Position numbers and translations under genes: made by a program
NCBI GenBank assembly: GCA_022768825.1
Contig: JALEJB010000078.1
Location: 1 to 44,629 of the forward strand
Source: Lachnospiraceae bacterium
Lineage (GTDB): Bacteria; Bacillota; Clostridia; Lachnospirales; Lachnospiraceae
Length of the DNA stretch: 44,629 nucleotides
Direction: 5' to 3'
The notes under the pieces: generated by a model
Told to the model about the DNA's origin: nothing
What the model saw: only the letters and a program-made list of their open reading frames with translations
The model's database searches: none
In this document: positions 23,986 through 32,775 of the stretch, one piece after another
Layout: every line of letters starts with the position of its first letter
How positions within the stretch are numbered: the first letter of the stretch is position 1

Positions 23986-25830
23986 TTATTCTACCGTTAC
24001 GGATTTTGCGAGATTTCTCGGTTTGTCTACATCACAGCCTCTGCCGATGGATACGTAATATGCAAATAGCTGCAGTGGTACGATGGCCAGGGAGTTGGTG
24101 AAGTACTTATTGGTCTGTGGCACATAGATCACATAATCGGCATTTTTCTCGATCTCTGTGTTGTCTTCATTGGTGACTGCAAATACGACGGCTCCGCGGG
24201 AACGCACTTCTACGATGTTGCTGATGGTCTTTAAGTACAGGTCCTTCTGTGTGACCAGTGAGATCACCAGTGTTCCTTCCTCGATCAGCGAGATGGTTCC
24301 GTGCTTTAATTCGCCTGCCGCATAGGCTTCCGAATGGATGTAGGAGATCTCTTTGAGCTTGAGTGAGCCTTCCAGTCCGATGGCATAGTCGATACCGCGC
24401 CCGATGAAAAAGACATCCTTGGCACCCACATAGCGGTTTGCCATCTTCTGGATCTTTTCTTTATTTGCCAAAAGCATCTCGATCTGTGCCGGCAGCGCCT
24501 TGAGTTCGGTGATCATATCTGCTACTTTTTCGTCTGTGATCATTCCTTTGACTTTTGCAAAATGAATGGCCAGCAGATAATGCGCGATGAGCTGTGCGGA
24601 ATATGCTTTGGTGGTGGCTACGGAGATCTCCGGCCCTGCCCATGTATACATGACGCGGTCTGCTTCTCTGGCGATGGAGCTTCCTACCACATTGACGATT
24701 CCCAGTGTCGTGATGCCCTGCTCCTTTGCTTCGCGAAGGGCTGCCAGGGAATCGGCGGTTTCTCCGGACTGGCTGATGATGATGACCAGATCATTTTTTT
24801 GCAGGATCGGATTTCTGTAACGGAATTCGCTGGCGAGATCCACTTCTACCGGAATCCTTGCCAGTCCCTCCATGATGTATTTTGCTGTCACGCCTGTATG
24901 ATAAGCGCTTCCGCAGGCTACGATATGGATGCGGTTGATGGCGCAAATCTCCTCGTCGGTCATGCCCAGTTCTTCGATGACGATCTGTCCGTCTTTGATC
25001 CTCGGATTTAACGTATCCCGTACTGTCTTTGGCTGCTCATACATCTCTTTTAACAGGAAATGCTCATAGCCGCCTTTTTCTGCGGCGTTGATATCCCAGT
25101 CAATTCTTTTGCTGGTTTTTTCGATGGATTCTCCGTCGCTGTTGAAAAAGGAGATCTCCTCTTTGGTCAGGCATGCGATCTCCTCATTGTCGATGAAATA
25201 CACGTCTCTGGTGTATTTGAGTACCGCCGGTACATCGGATGCGATCAGGTTGCCGTGTGCGCCTTTTCCGACGATCAGCGGCGAATCCTTGCGCAGCGCG
25301 TATACCCGGTCCGGCTGATCCTGAAAGATGATGCCCAGGGCATACGAGCCTTCTACCCGGTGCATGACCTTGGTGATGGTCTCGATGATGCGATCCGGTT
25401 TCTCTTCGTTTTTCTTGTAATAGTAGTCTAAGAGGTGTGCTACCACCTCGGTATCTGTCTCGGATAAAAACTGATAGCCTTTGTCGGTCAATTTTTTCTT
25501 GAGCTTGACATAGTTTTCGATGATTCCGTTGTGCACCACGGCGATGGTCTTTGACTCATTAAAATGCGGATGCGCATTGGCGTCACTGGGTTCTCCGTGG
25601 GTGGCCCAGCGGGTGTGTCCGATTCCGATGCAGCCCGGCATCGTGCTGCCGTCATGGGTCAGCTCGCTTAATACCTTTAAGCGTCCCATCGATTTTTGTA
25701 TATTGATCTTTTCGCCGTCATAGATTGCCATTCCGGCTGAATCATATCCTCTGTATTCCAGTTTTGCTAATCCGTCTAACAGGATCGGCGCTGCCTGCTC
25801 CTCTCCGATGTATCCTACGATTCCGCACAT
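23986..25830 (-). CDS. glmS: Glutamine-fructose-6-phosphate aminotransferase
   Basis: The product is 614 residues, the family's usual length. The start MCGIVGYIG puts the catalytic Cys2 first after Met removal, behind a GGAGG site. Residues 1-240 form the glutaminase domain (HTRWATHGEPSDANAHPH, HNGIIENY). Two SIS sugar isomerase domains follow (VACGSAYHTG, ISQSGETADSLAAL), and the end DKPRNLAKSVTVE is canonical. It makes glucosamine-6-phosphate for peptidoglycan and other polymers. The upstream gap is only 77 bases and holds a terminator, so there is no room for a glmS ribozyme. Confidence 0.97.
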   Translation of the reverse strand: MCGIVGYIGEEQAAPILLDGLAKLEYRGYDSAGMAIYDGEKINIQKSMGRLKVLSELTHDGSTMPGCIGIGHTRWATHGEPSDANAHPHFNESKTIAVVHNGIIENYVKLKKKLTDKGYQFLSETDTEVVAHLLDYYYKKNEEKPDRIIETITKVMHRVEGSYALGIIFQDQPDRVYALRKDSPLIVGKGAHGNLIASDVPAVLKYTRDVYFIDNEEIACLTKEEISFFNSDGESIEKTSKRIDWDINAAEKGGYEHFLLKEMYEQPKTVRDTLNPRIKDGQIVIEELGMTDEEICAINRIHIVACGSAYHTGVTAKYIMEGLARIPVEVDLASEFRYRNPILQKNDLVIIISQSGETADSLAALREAKEQGITTLGIVNVVGSSIAREADRVMYTWAGPEISVATTKAYSAQLIAHYLLAIHFAKVKGMITDEKVADMITELKALPAQIEMLLANKEKIQKMANRYVGAKDVFFIGRGIDYAIGLEGSLKLKEISYIHSEAYAAGELKHGTISLIEEGTLVISLVTQKDLYLKTISNIVEVRSRGAVVFAVTNEDNTEIEKNADYVIYVPQTNKYFTNSLAIVPLQLFAYYVSIGRGCDVDKPRNLAKSVTVE

Positions 25831-25869
25831 AGTTTTAGCCTCCTATCAGTTTTTTCCACTTATGCTACA

Positions 25870-25898
25870 ATAAGGGAGCACGGTTTATGCTCCCTTAT
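25870..25898 (-). terminator. Terminator after the LCP gene
   Basis: An 11-bp perfect stem (ATAAGGGAGCA with TGCTCCCTTAT) and a 7-base loop, followed on the minus strand by TTG. The U-run is weak, but the hairpin sits 10 bases after the stop codon. Confidence 0.6.
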
Positions 25899-25907
25899 AT
25901 GATTATT

Positions 25908-27107
25908 CTATTCGCTTGATCTGTCGCCGTCAAAGTCATCCTCTTCGATGACTCCGCTGCCGGTTACTGCCTCCGGATTGTCGCCCTTGTCAAAGGTCGG
26001 TCCATAGGTCTGCTCCACGAGTGAGCTATAATTTGTGACGGTTGCACTCGGCACATAGGTATTGTCGTCGTACAGATATCTATGCAATGCGCGCACGTTG
26101 GACACGGCATCTGCCGGGATGACCACGTCACCCTTGCTGCCGCCTAAGCTTGCGCCGTATTTGCTGAACGGATATCCTGCGGTTCCCACCAGTTCATAGC
26201 TGAGCATGCTGGATGCCATAGTCAGGATCTGCATATTGGTATAGTTGGTTGACACATCCGGCAATACTTCGTTGATGATCTTGTTGATGGTGGAGATGTC
26301 ACAACTTTTGGCTTTTTTGACGATCTGGGTAAGTACTTCTCTCTGTCTCTCTGCCCGCGCATAATCGTTGCCCGCGGTGTATCTGATCCGGCAATACGCG
26401 GTCGCCTGTGTTCCGTCCAGCGTATAAGTGCCCGGTGCGCTCAGGTATGAGCTTGGTTTGCCGGTGACCTGTCCGGTCGTATTGATGTATCCGTTGATCC
26501 ATTTTAACTCTGCGGAGTCGACTTCTACTTCTACGCCGCCTAACAGGTCAATGACCTTTGTCACTGCCGCAAAGTCTACGGTCATGTAATGCCGGATATC
26601 CAGGTCTAAGTTCGCGTTTAACATACGCACAGCCTGCTCTGCTCCGCCTTTTGCATAAGCGCGGTTTGCTTTATGGAAGTTTGGCGAGCTGTCCAGTCCC
26701 GCGTCACTGTCTAAGAACGTATCTCGATAGACAGAGATGAGCCTGACTTCCTTCGTGTCGTTGTTGATACTTGCCACCATGATGACATCGCTGTTTCCGG
26801 AATCCGTGTTGCCGTTGGAACGGTTGTCTACGCCGAAGATTGCGACATCCTCAAAGCCTTTTAAGAGTTCCTGCGTCTCTTCCGAGATGTCTTCATTGAT
26901 ATGAAGCTCTTCCGGTTCAAGGGTCGGTGCCTTCTGGATCTTGTTTAATGTATTGACGACATACAATGCCGCCAGTACGATCAGCAGAAGGATGACTTCT
27001 ACGACCAGCATGATCAGTTTTCTTTTTCTTCGTTTTTTCTTGAGAGCCTTTTTCTGCTCGACCGGAGTCTGTGGCCCTTTCTGTTCTTTTTTATTCTTTT
27101 TTCCCAT
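25908..27107 (-). CDS. LytR-CpsA-Psr (LCP) family glycopolymer ligase
   Basis: The start is MGKKNKKEQKGP at 27107, eight bases after GGGAG. The product is 399 residues with a basic cytosolic N-terminus, one membrane helix at about 31-51, and an extracellular LCP domain. Seen motifs are FGVDNRSN, ISVYRDTFLD and RYTAGNDYARAERQREVL, the polyprenyl-phosphate and Arg-rich catalytic regions. LCP enzymes attach teichoic acids or capsule polymers to the wall. It follows a polysaccharide gene cluster, so its donor is probably that polymer. The acidic tail (DDFDGDRSSE) is unremarkable. Confidence 0.9.
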   Translation of the reverse strand: MGKKNKKEQKGPQTPVEQKKALKKKRRKRKLIMLVVEVILLLIVLAALYVVNTLNKIQKAPTLEPEELHINEDISEETQELLKGFEDVAIFGVDNRSNGNTDSGNSDVIMVASINNDTKEVRLISVYRDTFLDSDAGLDSSPNFHKANRAYAKGGAEQAVRMLNANLDLDIRHYMTVDFAAVTKVIDLLGGVEVEVDSAELKWINGYINTTGQVTGKPSSYLSAPGTYTLDGTQATAYCRIRYTAGNDYARAERQREVLTQIVKKAKSCDISTINKIINEVLPDVSTNYTNMQILTMASSMLSYELVGTAGYPFSKYGASLGGSKGDVVIPADAVSNVRALHRYLYDDNTYVPSATVTNYSSLVEQTYGPTFDKGDNPEAVTGSGVIEEDDFDGDRSSE

Positions 27108-27204
27108 TGTGTATTCTCCCAACATTGTGTTGTATTTGCAGAGCAAATGCAACAAAATGAAATTCAGACCATTCAAGTTTAGACCATGTAATGCGAGATG
27201 TCAA

Positions 27205-27945
27205 CTACATTTCCATGCCCTGCGCCTTTGACGGTGAGACCCGCTTGAGGTTGCGGATGAAGTTCACCCGGTTTTTGATCATCCGACCGAGTGGATAATG
27301 CTTCATTGCGGATGCATTGGCATCGTGACGTCTGTACCGGATCAGTGTCTCCGGCAGGAAGTAAGAACCGCCTGCGTATTGATCACAGAGCACGCCGATC
27401 CACTGATCATGCATCTCGATATCTTCCGGTATCGGAAGGATCAGAGGCTTGAGGCTTGCGGAAAATGCCATGCAGCAGCCGATATAGGTGTTTTTCCATA
27501 TGTTTTTCAGCACCCCTGCTCCGCTGCCCCGCAGCTTGAAAAATGAAGGGGCAAGCTGCGTTTGTCCATCCGCTTTCACCACCGCGGCATCATGAACGAC
27601 CAGCTTCTTTTTGCTTGTTTCAAAGGCTTCCAGTACACGTTCTACCTTATTGTCTGCCCAGATGTCATCCTGATCTGACAGTAAGATGATGTCACCGGTC
27701 GTATGGCTGATGGCATTGGCAAAATTCTGCTTTACTCCCTGCCCGGGTCCCTGACACAGGTGCACGCGGGCATCCTTTTTCTGATATTCCGCTAAAATAT
27801 GAATGGTGTTGTCCAGAGAGCCGTCGTCACTGATCCACAATTCGTCCTGCGGCCTCAGATTTTGCAGGATCGATTCGATCTGCTGCGCGATATAGGCTTG
27901 TCCGTTGTAGCTTGCCAGTGCTACGGATATTTTTTTTTGATTCAT
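27205..27945 (-). CDS. GT2-family glycosyltransferase
   Basis: The start is MNQKKISVALASYNG at 27945, six bases after GGAG; this ATG overlaps the stop of the upstream glycosyltransferase (ATGA), so the two are coupled. The product is 246 residues with the GT-A fold: SYNGQAYIAQQIESIL, ISDDGSLDNT and LSDQDDIWADNK, whose DQDD resembles the DxD metal site. The later part has FSASLKPLILPIPEDIEMHD and a basic tail. It resembles rhamnosyl- or galactosyl-type transferases. It adds a sugar in the polysaccharide pathway; the sugar is not predictable. Confidence 0.88.
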   Translation of the reverse strand: MNQKKISVALASYNGQAYIAQQIESILQNLRPQDELWISDDGSLDNTIHILAEYQKKDARVHLCQGPGQGVKQNFANAISHTTGDIILLSDQDDIWADNKVERVLEAFETSKKKLVVHDAAVVKADGQTQLAPSFFKLRGSGAGVLKNIWKNTYIGCCMAFSASLKPLILPIPEDIEMHDQWIGVLCDQYAGGSYFLPETLIRYRRHDANASAMKHYPLGRMIKNRVNFIRNLKRVSPSKAQGMEM

Positions 27946-28700
27946 AATAATCTCCATCCCCACTTCTGAAAATACTGCCTCATGGAATGCAGATGAATCC
28001 GCAAGAACTTGATACTTTTCCCGGATGCCTGCTCCCAGTGATGGATGACACTTGCGTAGGGTACATATTCGATCTTCGCTTTGGCGCGGATCGTCCGGCA
28101 CAGGTCGGCGTCTTCCATATACAGAAAATAGCGCTCATCAAATCCACCGATCTCCCGGTACAGCTTTGTGCGGACGACGAGGAAGCTTCCCTGGGCAAAC
28201 GGCACTTCAAATGGCTTCGTGTAATCTTCATCCTGAAGCGTATGCGCGGCTTTTCGTTTTTTCATCCCCGGCAGACGGCGAAGGATCATATCTCCCACTG
28301 TCGGGTCCTTGCGGTATACGGACATGAGTTTTCCCTCGTCATCGAGGATCCGTGGAATCGTCATACCGGTCAGAGGATGCGTATCCATATATTGGATCAA
28401 CGGGGTAAAAGCGTCCTCGGTCAGCACGATATCCGGATTCACGATCGCGTGATACCTGCTGTCCAGCTGCGCGAGCACCTGATTGTGTCCTCTGCCAAAT
28501 CCGATATTTCCCGAACTTTTGATGACTGTGACATCCCCGTAGGGCTTTGCGATTTCTGTCAGTGCTGTACTGTCCCCATTGTCTATGAGATAGATCTTCT
28601 TGGTAATCTCCCGGGGCGTATACTGCTCGATGGTGGCAACCATTGTCCGGATATCTTCTTCATTGTGATAATTCACGATGGAAATTGTCAGATCCAACAT
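27942..28700 (-). CDS. GT2-family glycosyltransferase, rhamnosyltransferase-like
   Basis: The product is 252 residues. N-terminal ISIVNYHNEEDIRTMVATIE is followed by LIDNGDST, NIGFGRGHNQ and IVNPDIVLTEDAF (an NPD form of the metal site). GSFLVVRTKLYREIGGFDERYFLYMEDADL is the conserved acceptor-loop stretch of RfbF/WbbL-like rhamnosyltransferases. A GGAAGAG or AAAGGA site precedes the start. Its end overlaps the next transferase gene. Confidence 0.9.
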   Translation of the reverse strand: MLDLTISIVNYHNEEDIRTMVATIEQYTPREITKKIYLIDNGDSTALTEIAKPYGDVTVIKSSGNIGFGRGHNQVLAQLDSRYHAIVNPDIVLTEDAFTPLIQYMDTHPLTGMTIPRILDDEGKLMSVYRKDPTVGDMILRRLPGMKKRKAAHTLQDEDYTKPFEVPFAQGSFLVVRTKLYREIGGFDERYFLYMEDADLCRTIRAKAKIEYVPYASVIHHWEQASGKSIKFLRIHLHSMRQYFQKWGWRLL

Positions 28701-28733
28701 CTCTTCCGATCCTTTCCTGATTTCAATTCGTTC

Positions 28734-30143
28734 CTATTCCGATCCTTTTCCGCTGATGACGACCTGTATCGTTTTGACGAGTATCGCGAAATCCAGGCCC
28801 AGCGACCATTCGGTGATGTAGGATGTGTCCAGTCTCACCACCTCTTCAAAATCCGTGATATCACTTCTGCCGCTGACCTGCCACAGCCCGGTAATTCCCG
28901 GCTTGTATCCGAGTCTTGCCTTGTGATGTACATCATATTGTTCAAATTCGTCCACGGTCGGCGGACGTGTACCTACCAGTGACATATCGCCTTTTAGCAC
29001 ATTCCAGAATTGCGGCAGCTCGTCGATGGAATATTTTCGCATGACCTTTCCGAACGGAAAAATGCGCGGATCGTCCTTCATCTTGAACATGAGACCGTCC
29101 ATCTCGTTTTGCTCCATGAGCTCTGCCTTGCGTGCTTCCGCATCCACATACATGGAACGGAATTTGTACAGCTTGAAGCGGCGGCCGTTCTGCCCGACAC
29201 GCTCCTGTGAAAAAAAGATCGGTCCGGGTGCCTGTTTCCTGATGACCGGTGCGACGATCATGTATGCCACTCCCGTGATCAAAAGACCCACCAGACTTCC
29301 TGCGATATCCATTGCCCGCTTGAGAAACAGCTTGGACGGGGATGCGATATGCATACTTGCCGTCAGCACCAGAAAGCTTCCGCAGCGCTGTACCATACGA
29401 TCGGATACGAGTTTTCTCTGGTTGACCAGATTATAGTGTACCGTGATCCCCATCTCAAGCAGTTCCTGCGTGAAAGCTTCGGTGCTTTCTCTCGTATTGC
29501 CGTTTACAAATACTTCATCCACGACATTCCGTTTTACATAATCAAAGAAGTCATCCGCATTTGCAACGACCTGCGTGCCACAGATCGTCTCGCCTTTTCT
29601 CGGCCGGTCGATGATGACCACTCCCTGAATATTGAATTCACGATAAGGCTCCCGGCGAAATTCTTTTAAGATCTCTTCGGCATATTCATCCATCGTGACG
29701 ACGATCATCTCGGATTGCCGTTTCGTACTGCGCAGTCTTTTGCGGATCACATGCTTTAAGATCGTCCGCGATATCCACAGCAGTATGATGAGCAGTCCCC
29801 AGAACAAAAACAGCACCGTACGGGAGAAGATCTCTACCTGCTTGGTGGCGATCAGATACAGGTTCATGCCCATGAAGATCTCGGTTCCGTTCACCACGCA
29901 CTGCTTCAGTTCCTGTCCCAGTGTGCGGTGAATGATCCCGTTATAGGCTTCGGTAAAAAATACGATGACCAGATCGATGAGCACCATGATGACAGCCATC
30001 CTCTGATAGGCCTGATGGCTGTATGGCAGGATCAGTCCGTGTCTGAGCATATATGCAATTGTGTATGCAAACTGGAGAATCAATATGTCAAGCAGGGTAA
30101 AATCCCAGTGCTTCATCCAGCCGGTTGGTCCTTTTTTGTACAT
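28734..30143 (-). CDS. Polyprenyl-phosphate sugar-1-phosphate transferase (initiating)
   Basis: The product is 469 residues, behind an AGAAGGAA site. Four to five N-terminal membrane helices (about 15-140) are followed by a Rossmann-like region (about 145-260), then a helix and the catalytic bacterial sugar transferase domain: KRAMDIAGSLVG, FSQERVGQNGRRFKLYKFRS, SIDELPQFWNVLKGDMSLVG and PGITGLWQVSGRSD. The family transfers a hexose phosphate from a nucleotide sugar to undecaprenyl phosphate, the first step in building a surface polymer. A second enzyme of this type lies at 31211-32575. Confidence 0.93.
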   Translation of the reverse strand: MYKKGPTGWMKHWDFTLLDILILQFAYTIAYMLRHGLILPYSHQAYQRMAVIMVLIDLVIVFFTEAYNGIIHRTLGQELKQCVVNGTEIFMGMNLYLIATKQVEIFSRTVLFLFWGLLIILLWISRTILKHVIRKRLRSTKRQSEMIVVTMDEYAEEILKEFRREPYREFNIQGVVIIDRPRKGETICGTQVVANADDFFDYVKRNVVDEVFVNGNTRESTEAFTQELLEMGITVHYNLVNQRKLVSDRMVQRCGSFLVLTASMHIASPSKLFLKRAMDIAGSLVGLLITGVAYMIVAPVIRKQAPGPIFFSQERVGQNGRRFKLYKFRSMYVDAEARKAELMEQNEMDGLMFKMKDDPRIFPFGKVMRKYSIDELPQFWNVLKGDMSLVGTRPPTVDEFEQYDVHHKARLGYKPGITGLWQVSGRSDITDFEEVVRLDTSYITEWSLGLDFAILVKTIQVVISGKGSE

Positions 30144-30174
30144 GTCTTATTCCTTCTCATGCGCATGCTTTTGG

Positions 30175-30207
30175 TTTCATAGGAAATCATTAGGATTGCC
30201 TATAAAA
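30175..30207. repeat. 34-bp imperfect palindrome, copy 2
   Basis: TTTCATAGGAAATC and GGATTGCCTATAAAA, here 33 bases, in the short gap between the zinc-ribbon gene and the sugar transferase gene. Confidence 0.65.
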
Positions 30208-30215
30208 TTGTATAT

Positions 30216-30407
30216 CTATGATTCCTTCGGGTGCAGCAGCAGCCATCTTTGTACATAATCGTCCCGCTCCTGCTCACTCATCTGTGTGTATTTCTCATAG
30301 GTCAATCTGGATTGCTGCATTTCCTGTCCACACCGGAAGCATTCGACTTCCTTCCGTCTTGAGACAACACGCAGCCATCCGCAACCAGAACATATATATA
30401 TCTTCAT
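30216..30407 (-). CDS. Small zinc-ribbon protein
   Basis: The product is 63 residues. Two CxxC pairs, CSGC near residue 6 and CFRC near residue 23, make a likely zinc ribbon. The C-terminal part is a charged helix (TYEKYTQMSEQERDDYVQRW). The start MKIYICSGCGW is behind a weak AAGAAAG site. It is embedded among glycosyltransferase genes. The family is unknown; it may be regulatory or structural. Confidence 0.7.
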   Translation of the reverse strand: MKIYICSGCGWLRVVSRRKEVECFRCGQEMQQSRLTYEKYTQMSEQERDDYVQRWLLLHPKES

Positions 30408-30442
30408 ATTGGTTTCTTTCTTTTTTGTGTTTTATGACAGAT

Positions 30443-31207
30443 TTACGTGTAGTATTTTTTGACGCCGTTGACTGCGTAGCAGGCGAAGTAGTACAGGCTT
30501 TTGAAGATTCCGATCCCCATGACCCGGTAACAGCCGATCTGCATCCTCGCCGACTTGAATTTGTTGCGGGACTTACCGCCTTCACTCAGTCTGCAATGGA
30601 GCAGCGGTTCGTTGATCGCCGCTGCGTTTCCGTATTTTTTCAGCACCCGCAGCCACAAGATATAGTCTTCGTGGAATTCGGCGTTGGTCATGTGAAATTC
30701 CTTCGCGATCCTTGTCCGCATCACCACCGATCCGCAGGGGATCAGATTGGTACGTAGGAGCATGTCATAGCTGATCCTGTCCGGTACGCCGATCGTTCGT
30801 CCGACCGGTGTGCCGTCCGGTGCGTGCAGCATGCGTCCGCTGCAGCATAGGGGAAGCTGCGGCTGCTCGTCCAACAGCCGAAGCTGCGCTGCCAGCTTGT
30901 CCGGTTCCCACCAGTCGTCTGCGTCCAGAAACGCGACATACTCTGACTGCGCCAGATCGATGGCCCGGTTGCGGCTTTCTGCTGCCCCCATGTTTGTCTC
31001 ATTGTGCAGGATCGTCACCTGCGGATCGTCCGCAAAGGGGCGGAGTGCCTCATCCAGTTTTTCCCGGTCAGGACTCTTGTCGTCGATGATGATGACCGCG
31101 ATCTCGTCCGGTGGCAGATCTTCCTGATCCAGTGCCGAATGCACGGCGTTGGCGATATATTCACTTGCATTGTATGCCGGTATGATCACCGTTACTCTTG
31201 CTGCCAT
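30443..31207 (-). CDS. GT2-family glycosyltransferase
   Basis: The product is 254 residues, starting MAARVTVIIPAYNASEY behind AAAGGA. GT-A motifs are clear: IIIDDKSPD, NMGAAESRNRAIDLA and AFLDADDWWEPDKL (DxD). HEDYILWLRVLKKYG matches the ExY/W catalytic region. It follows the sugar transferase at 31211 by three bases and probably adds a sugar to its lipid-linked product. Confidence 0.92.
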   Translation of the reverse strand: MAARVTVIIPAYNASEYIANAVHSALDQEDLPPDEIAVIIIDDKSPDREKLDEALRPFADDPQVTILHNETNMGAAESRNRAIDLAQSEYVAFLDADDWWEPDKLAAQLRLLDEQPQLPLCCSGRMLHAPDGTPVGRTIGVPDRISYDMLLRTNLIPCGSVVMRTRIAKEFHMTNAEFHEDYILWLRVLKKYGNAAAINEPLLHCRLSEGGKSRNKFKSARMQIGCYRVMGIGIFKSLYYFACYAVNGVKKYYT

Positions 31208-31210
31208 ATG

Positions 31211-32575
31211 CTATCCTTTCAGCGCGGTCGTCTGCGTATTGTCGACGCCTTCTGATTTTTCTTTCTGAAACAGGATCTTGACTGTCAGAAAACAGAGTTT
31301 GATATCCAGCCATAGATTATAGTTTTCAATATAGGTCAGGTCAAGCTTTAATTTGTCATAGGGCACGGTATTGTACTGACCGTATACCTGTGCGTAGCCG
31401 GTCAGGCCCGCTTTCATCTTCAGTCGGAATTTGAACTCGGGAATACTCTCCTCGTACTGTTCAAAGATCTCCCTGCGCTCCGGCCGCGGTCCGACAAATG
31501 CCATGTCGCCTTTTAAGATGTTAAACAGCTGTGGCAGTTCATCAAAATGTGTTCTGCGGATGATCTTTCCTACCGGTGTGATGCGGTCGTCGTCGGCTGC
31601 TGCCAGTCTCGCGCCTTTTTTCTCGGATTCGACGATCATGCTTCGAAACTTCATGATCTGAAACGGTTTCTCATCCTTGGTCAGCCGCTCCTGGGAGTAA
31701 AAGACCGGGCCGCCGTCATACAGCTTGATGGCGATTGCGATGATGATCATAATCGGTGATGCCAGTATAATACCAATTAGTGAAATAATGATGTCCATCG
31801 CGCGTTTTGCAAAGCTTTGGAAAAATGTCAGCCCGTTGTTTCGCGACAGCATCAGAATACTGTCGAACAGGTCGATGCGAAAGGCTCCCGTGATCATGAT
31901 ATCCGAGATCTTTGGCACGCTATAGCAGCGGATGTCATTCCAATAGCAGAATTTGAGAAATTCGTTTCTCTCGTGGGATGGAATATCGCCGATCAGGATC
32001 GTGTCATAGGTCAGGATCTTGTCCATGATGGCATCCATGCCTTCATTTAGATTAATCATTTCTTTGATCTGGTAGCGGTCGCGTCTGCGAGCGAGCTTAC
32101 TCACCAGATTGCTCGGATCGATATCCCCGTAGATAAACAGCATCTGATGCGGCGGATACAGTCTGGCGTAGATATAGCGGGTCGTCAGTGTCCATACCAG
32201 CGCGAGAATTCCTTCGGCGATCATCAGATAGATGAAGGTCTCGATATGTGTACCGAACTTCCACAGACCCAGCAGGGAGAGCTGCAGGTATGCGACACCA
32301 TTTTGAAACAGGATCGCCAGTGCCTGTCCGTACAGGACGTCCATATTTCTCAGATAGCCCACCTTGAAGCCGCCGAATATTTTCAGAAACAGGACAGCCA
32401 TCAGGGCATACAGGGCGATGACTGCCCAGTCTCCTCTGCGGTAATACTGGATCTTCATGTTTGGCGCATGCTGATTGTACCATAGCCATGCGTACATTCC
32501 GGTCTGAATGGCAACGAACAGTGCTCCTGCCCAGAACATAAAGATACGTTTGTACTGATAATGTTTGTTTTCCAT
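31211..32575 (-). CDS. Second polyprenyl-phosphate sugar-1-phosphate transferase
   Basis: The product is 454 residues, behind a GAGGT site. N-terminal membrane helices are followed by a central region and the catalytic domain (KRAMDIIISLIGIILASP, YSQERLTKDEKPFQIMKFRS, FDELPQLFNILKGDMAFVG, GLTGYAQVYGQYNT). The motifs are related to those of the enzyme at 28734-30143, but the sequences are only distantly alike. Two initiating enzymes in one cluster suggest two polymers or two first sugars. It appears to be the first gene of the cluster transcript. Confidence 0.93.
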   Translation of the reverse strand: MENKHYQYKRIFMFWAGALFVAIQTGMYAWLWYNQHAPNMKIQYYRRGDWAVIALYALMAVLFLKIFGGFKVGYLRNMDVLYGQALAILFQNGVAYLQLSLLGLWKFGTHIETFIYLMIAEGILALVWTLTTRYIYARLYPPHQMLFIYGDIDPSNLVSKLARRRDRYQIKEMINLNEGMDAIMDKILTYDTILIGDIPSHERNEFLKFCYWNDIRCYSVPKISDIMITGAFRIDLFDSILMLSRNNGLTFFQSFAKRAMDIIISLIGIILASPIMIIIAIAIKLYDGGPVFYSQERLTKDEKPFQIMKFRSMIVESEKKGARLAAADDDRITPVGKIIRRTHFDELPQLFNILKGDMAFVGPRPERREIFEQYEESIPEFKFRLKMKAGLTGYAQVYGQYNTVPYDKLKLDLTYIENYNLWLDIKLCFLTVKILFQKEKSEGVDNTQTTALKG

Positions 32576-32618
32576 CTTCTGTTACCTCTTTTTATGAAAT
32601 CACGTTTCGGGTCATACG

Positions 32619-32734
32619 AGCACATGTATCACAGGCACGCTCTCGCTACTTGTCGCTGGCAATGGTACATAAGTGACCAAAATACGGTCACTAAGTACCA
32701 GCCGCTCCAAAGTACCTGTCAGATACATGTGACT
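32619..32734. repeat. Nested inverted repeat, possible MITE-like element
   Basis: Outer arms CACATGTATC (32621-32630) and GATACATGTG (32722-32731) enclose an inner perfect stem, AGTGACC/GGTCACT (32672-32678 and 32686-32692), extended by GGTAC and GTACC flanks. The whole 200-base gap between the MATE and polysaccharide genes contains little else. A nonautonomous element is possible, but no transposase is present. Confidence 0.55.
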
Positions 32735-32775
32735 ACGTATTCCCTATTTACGTAATTCATGAGTTTCGCAATTTT

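Noticed and set aside
25831-25907. glmS ribozyme upstream of glmS
   Set aside because: Only 77 bases separate the genes and these hold a terminator and a ribosome binding site; the ribozyme needs roughly twice that and its core is not seen.
27987-28982. Plus-strand reading frame of 331 codons opposite two polysaccharide genes
   Set aside because: It spans two well-supported minus-strand genes and shows no domain or ribosome binding site.
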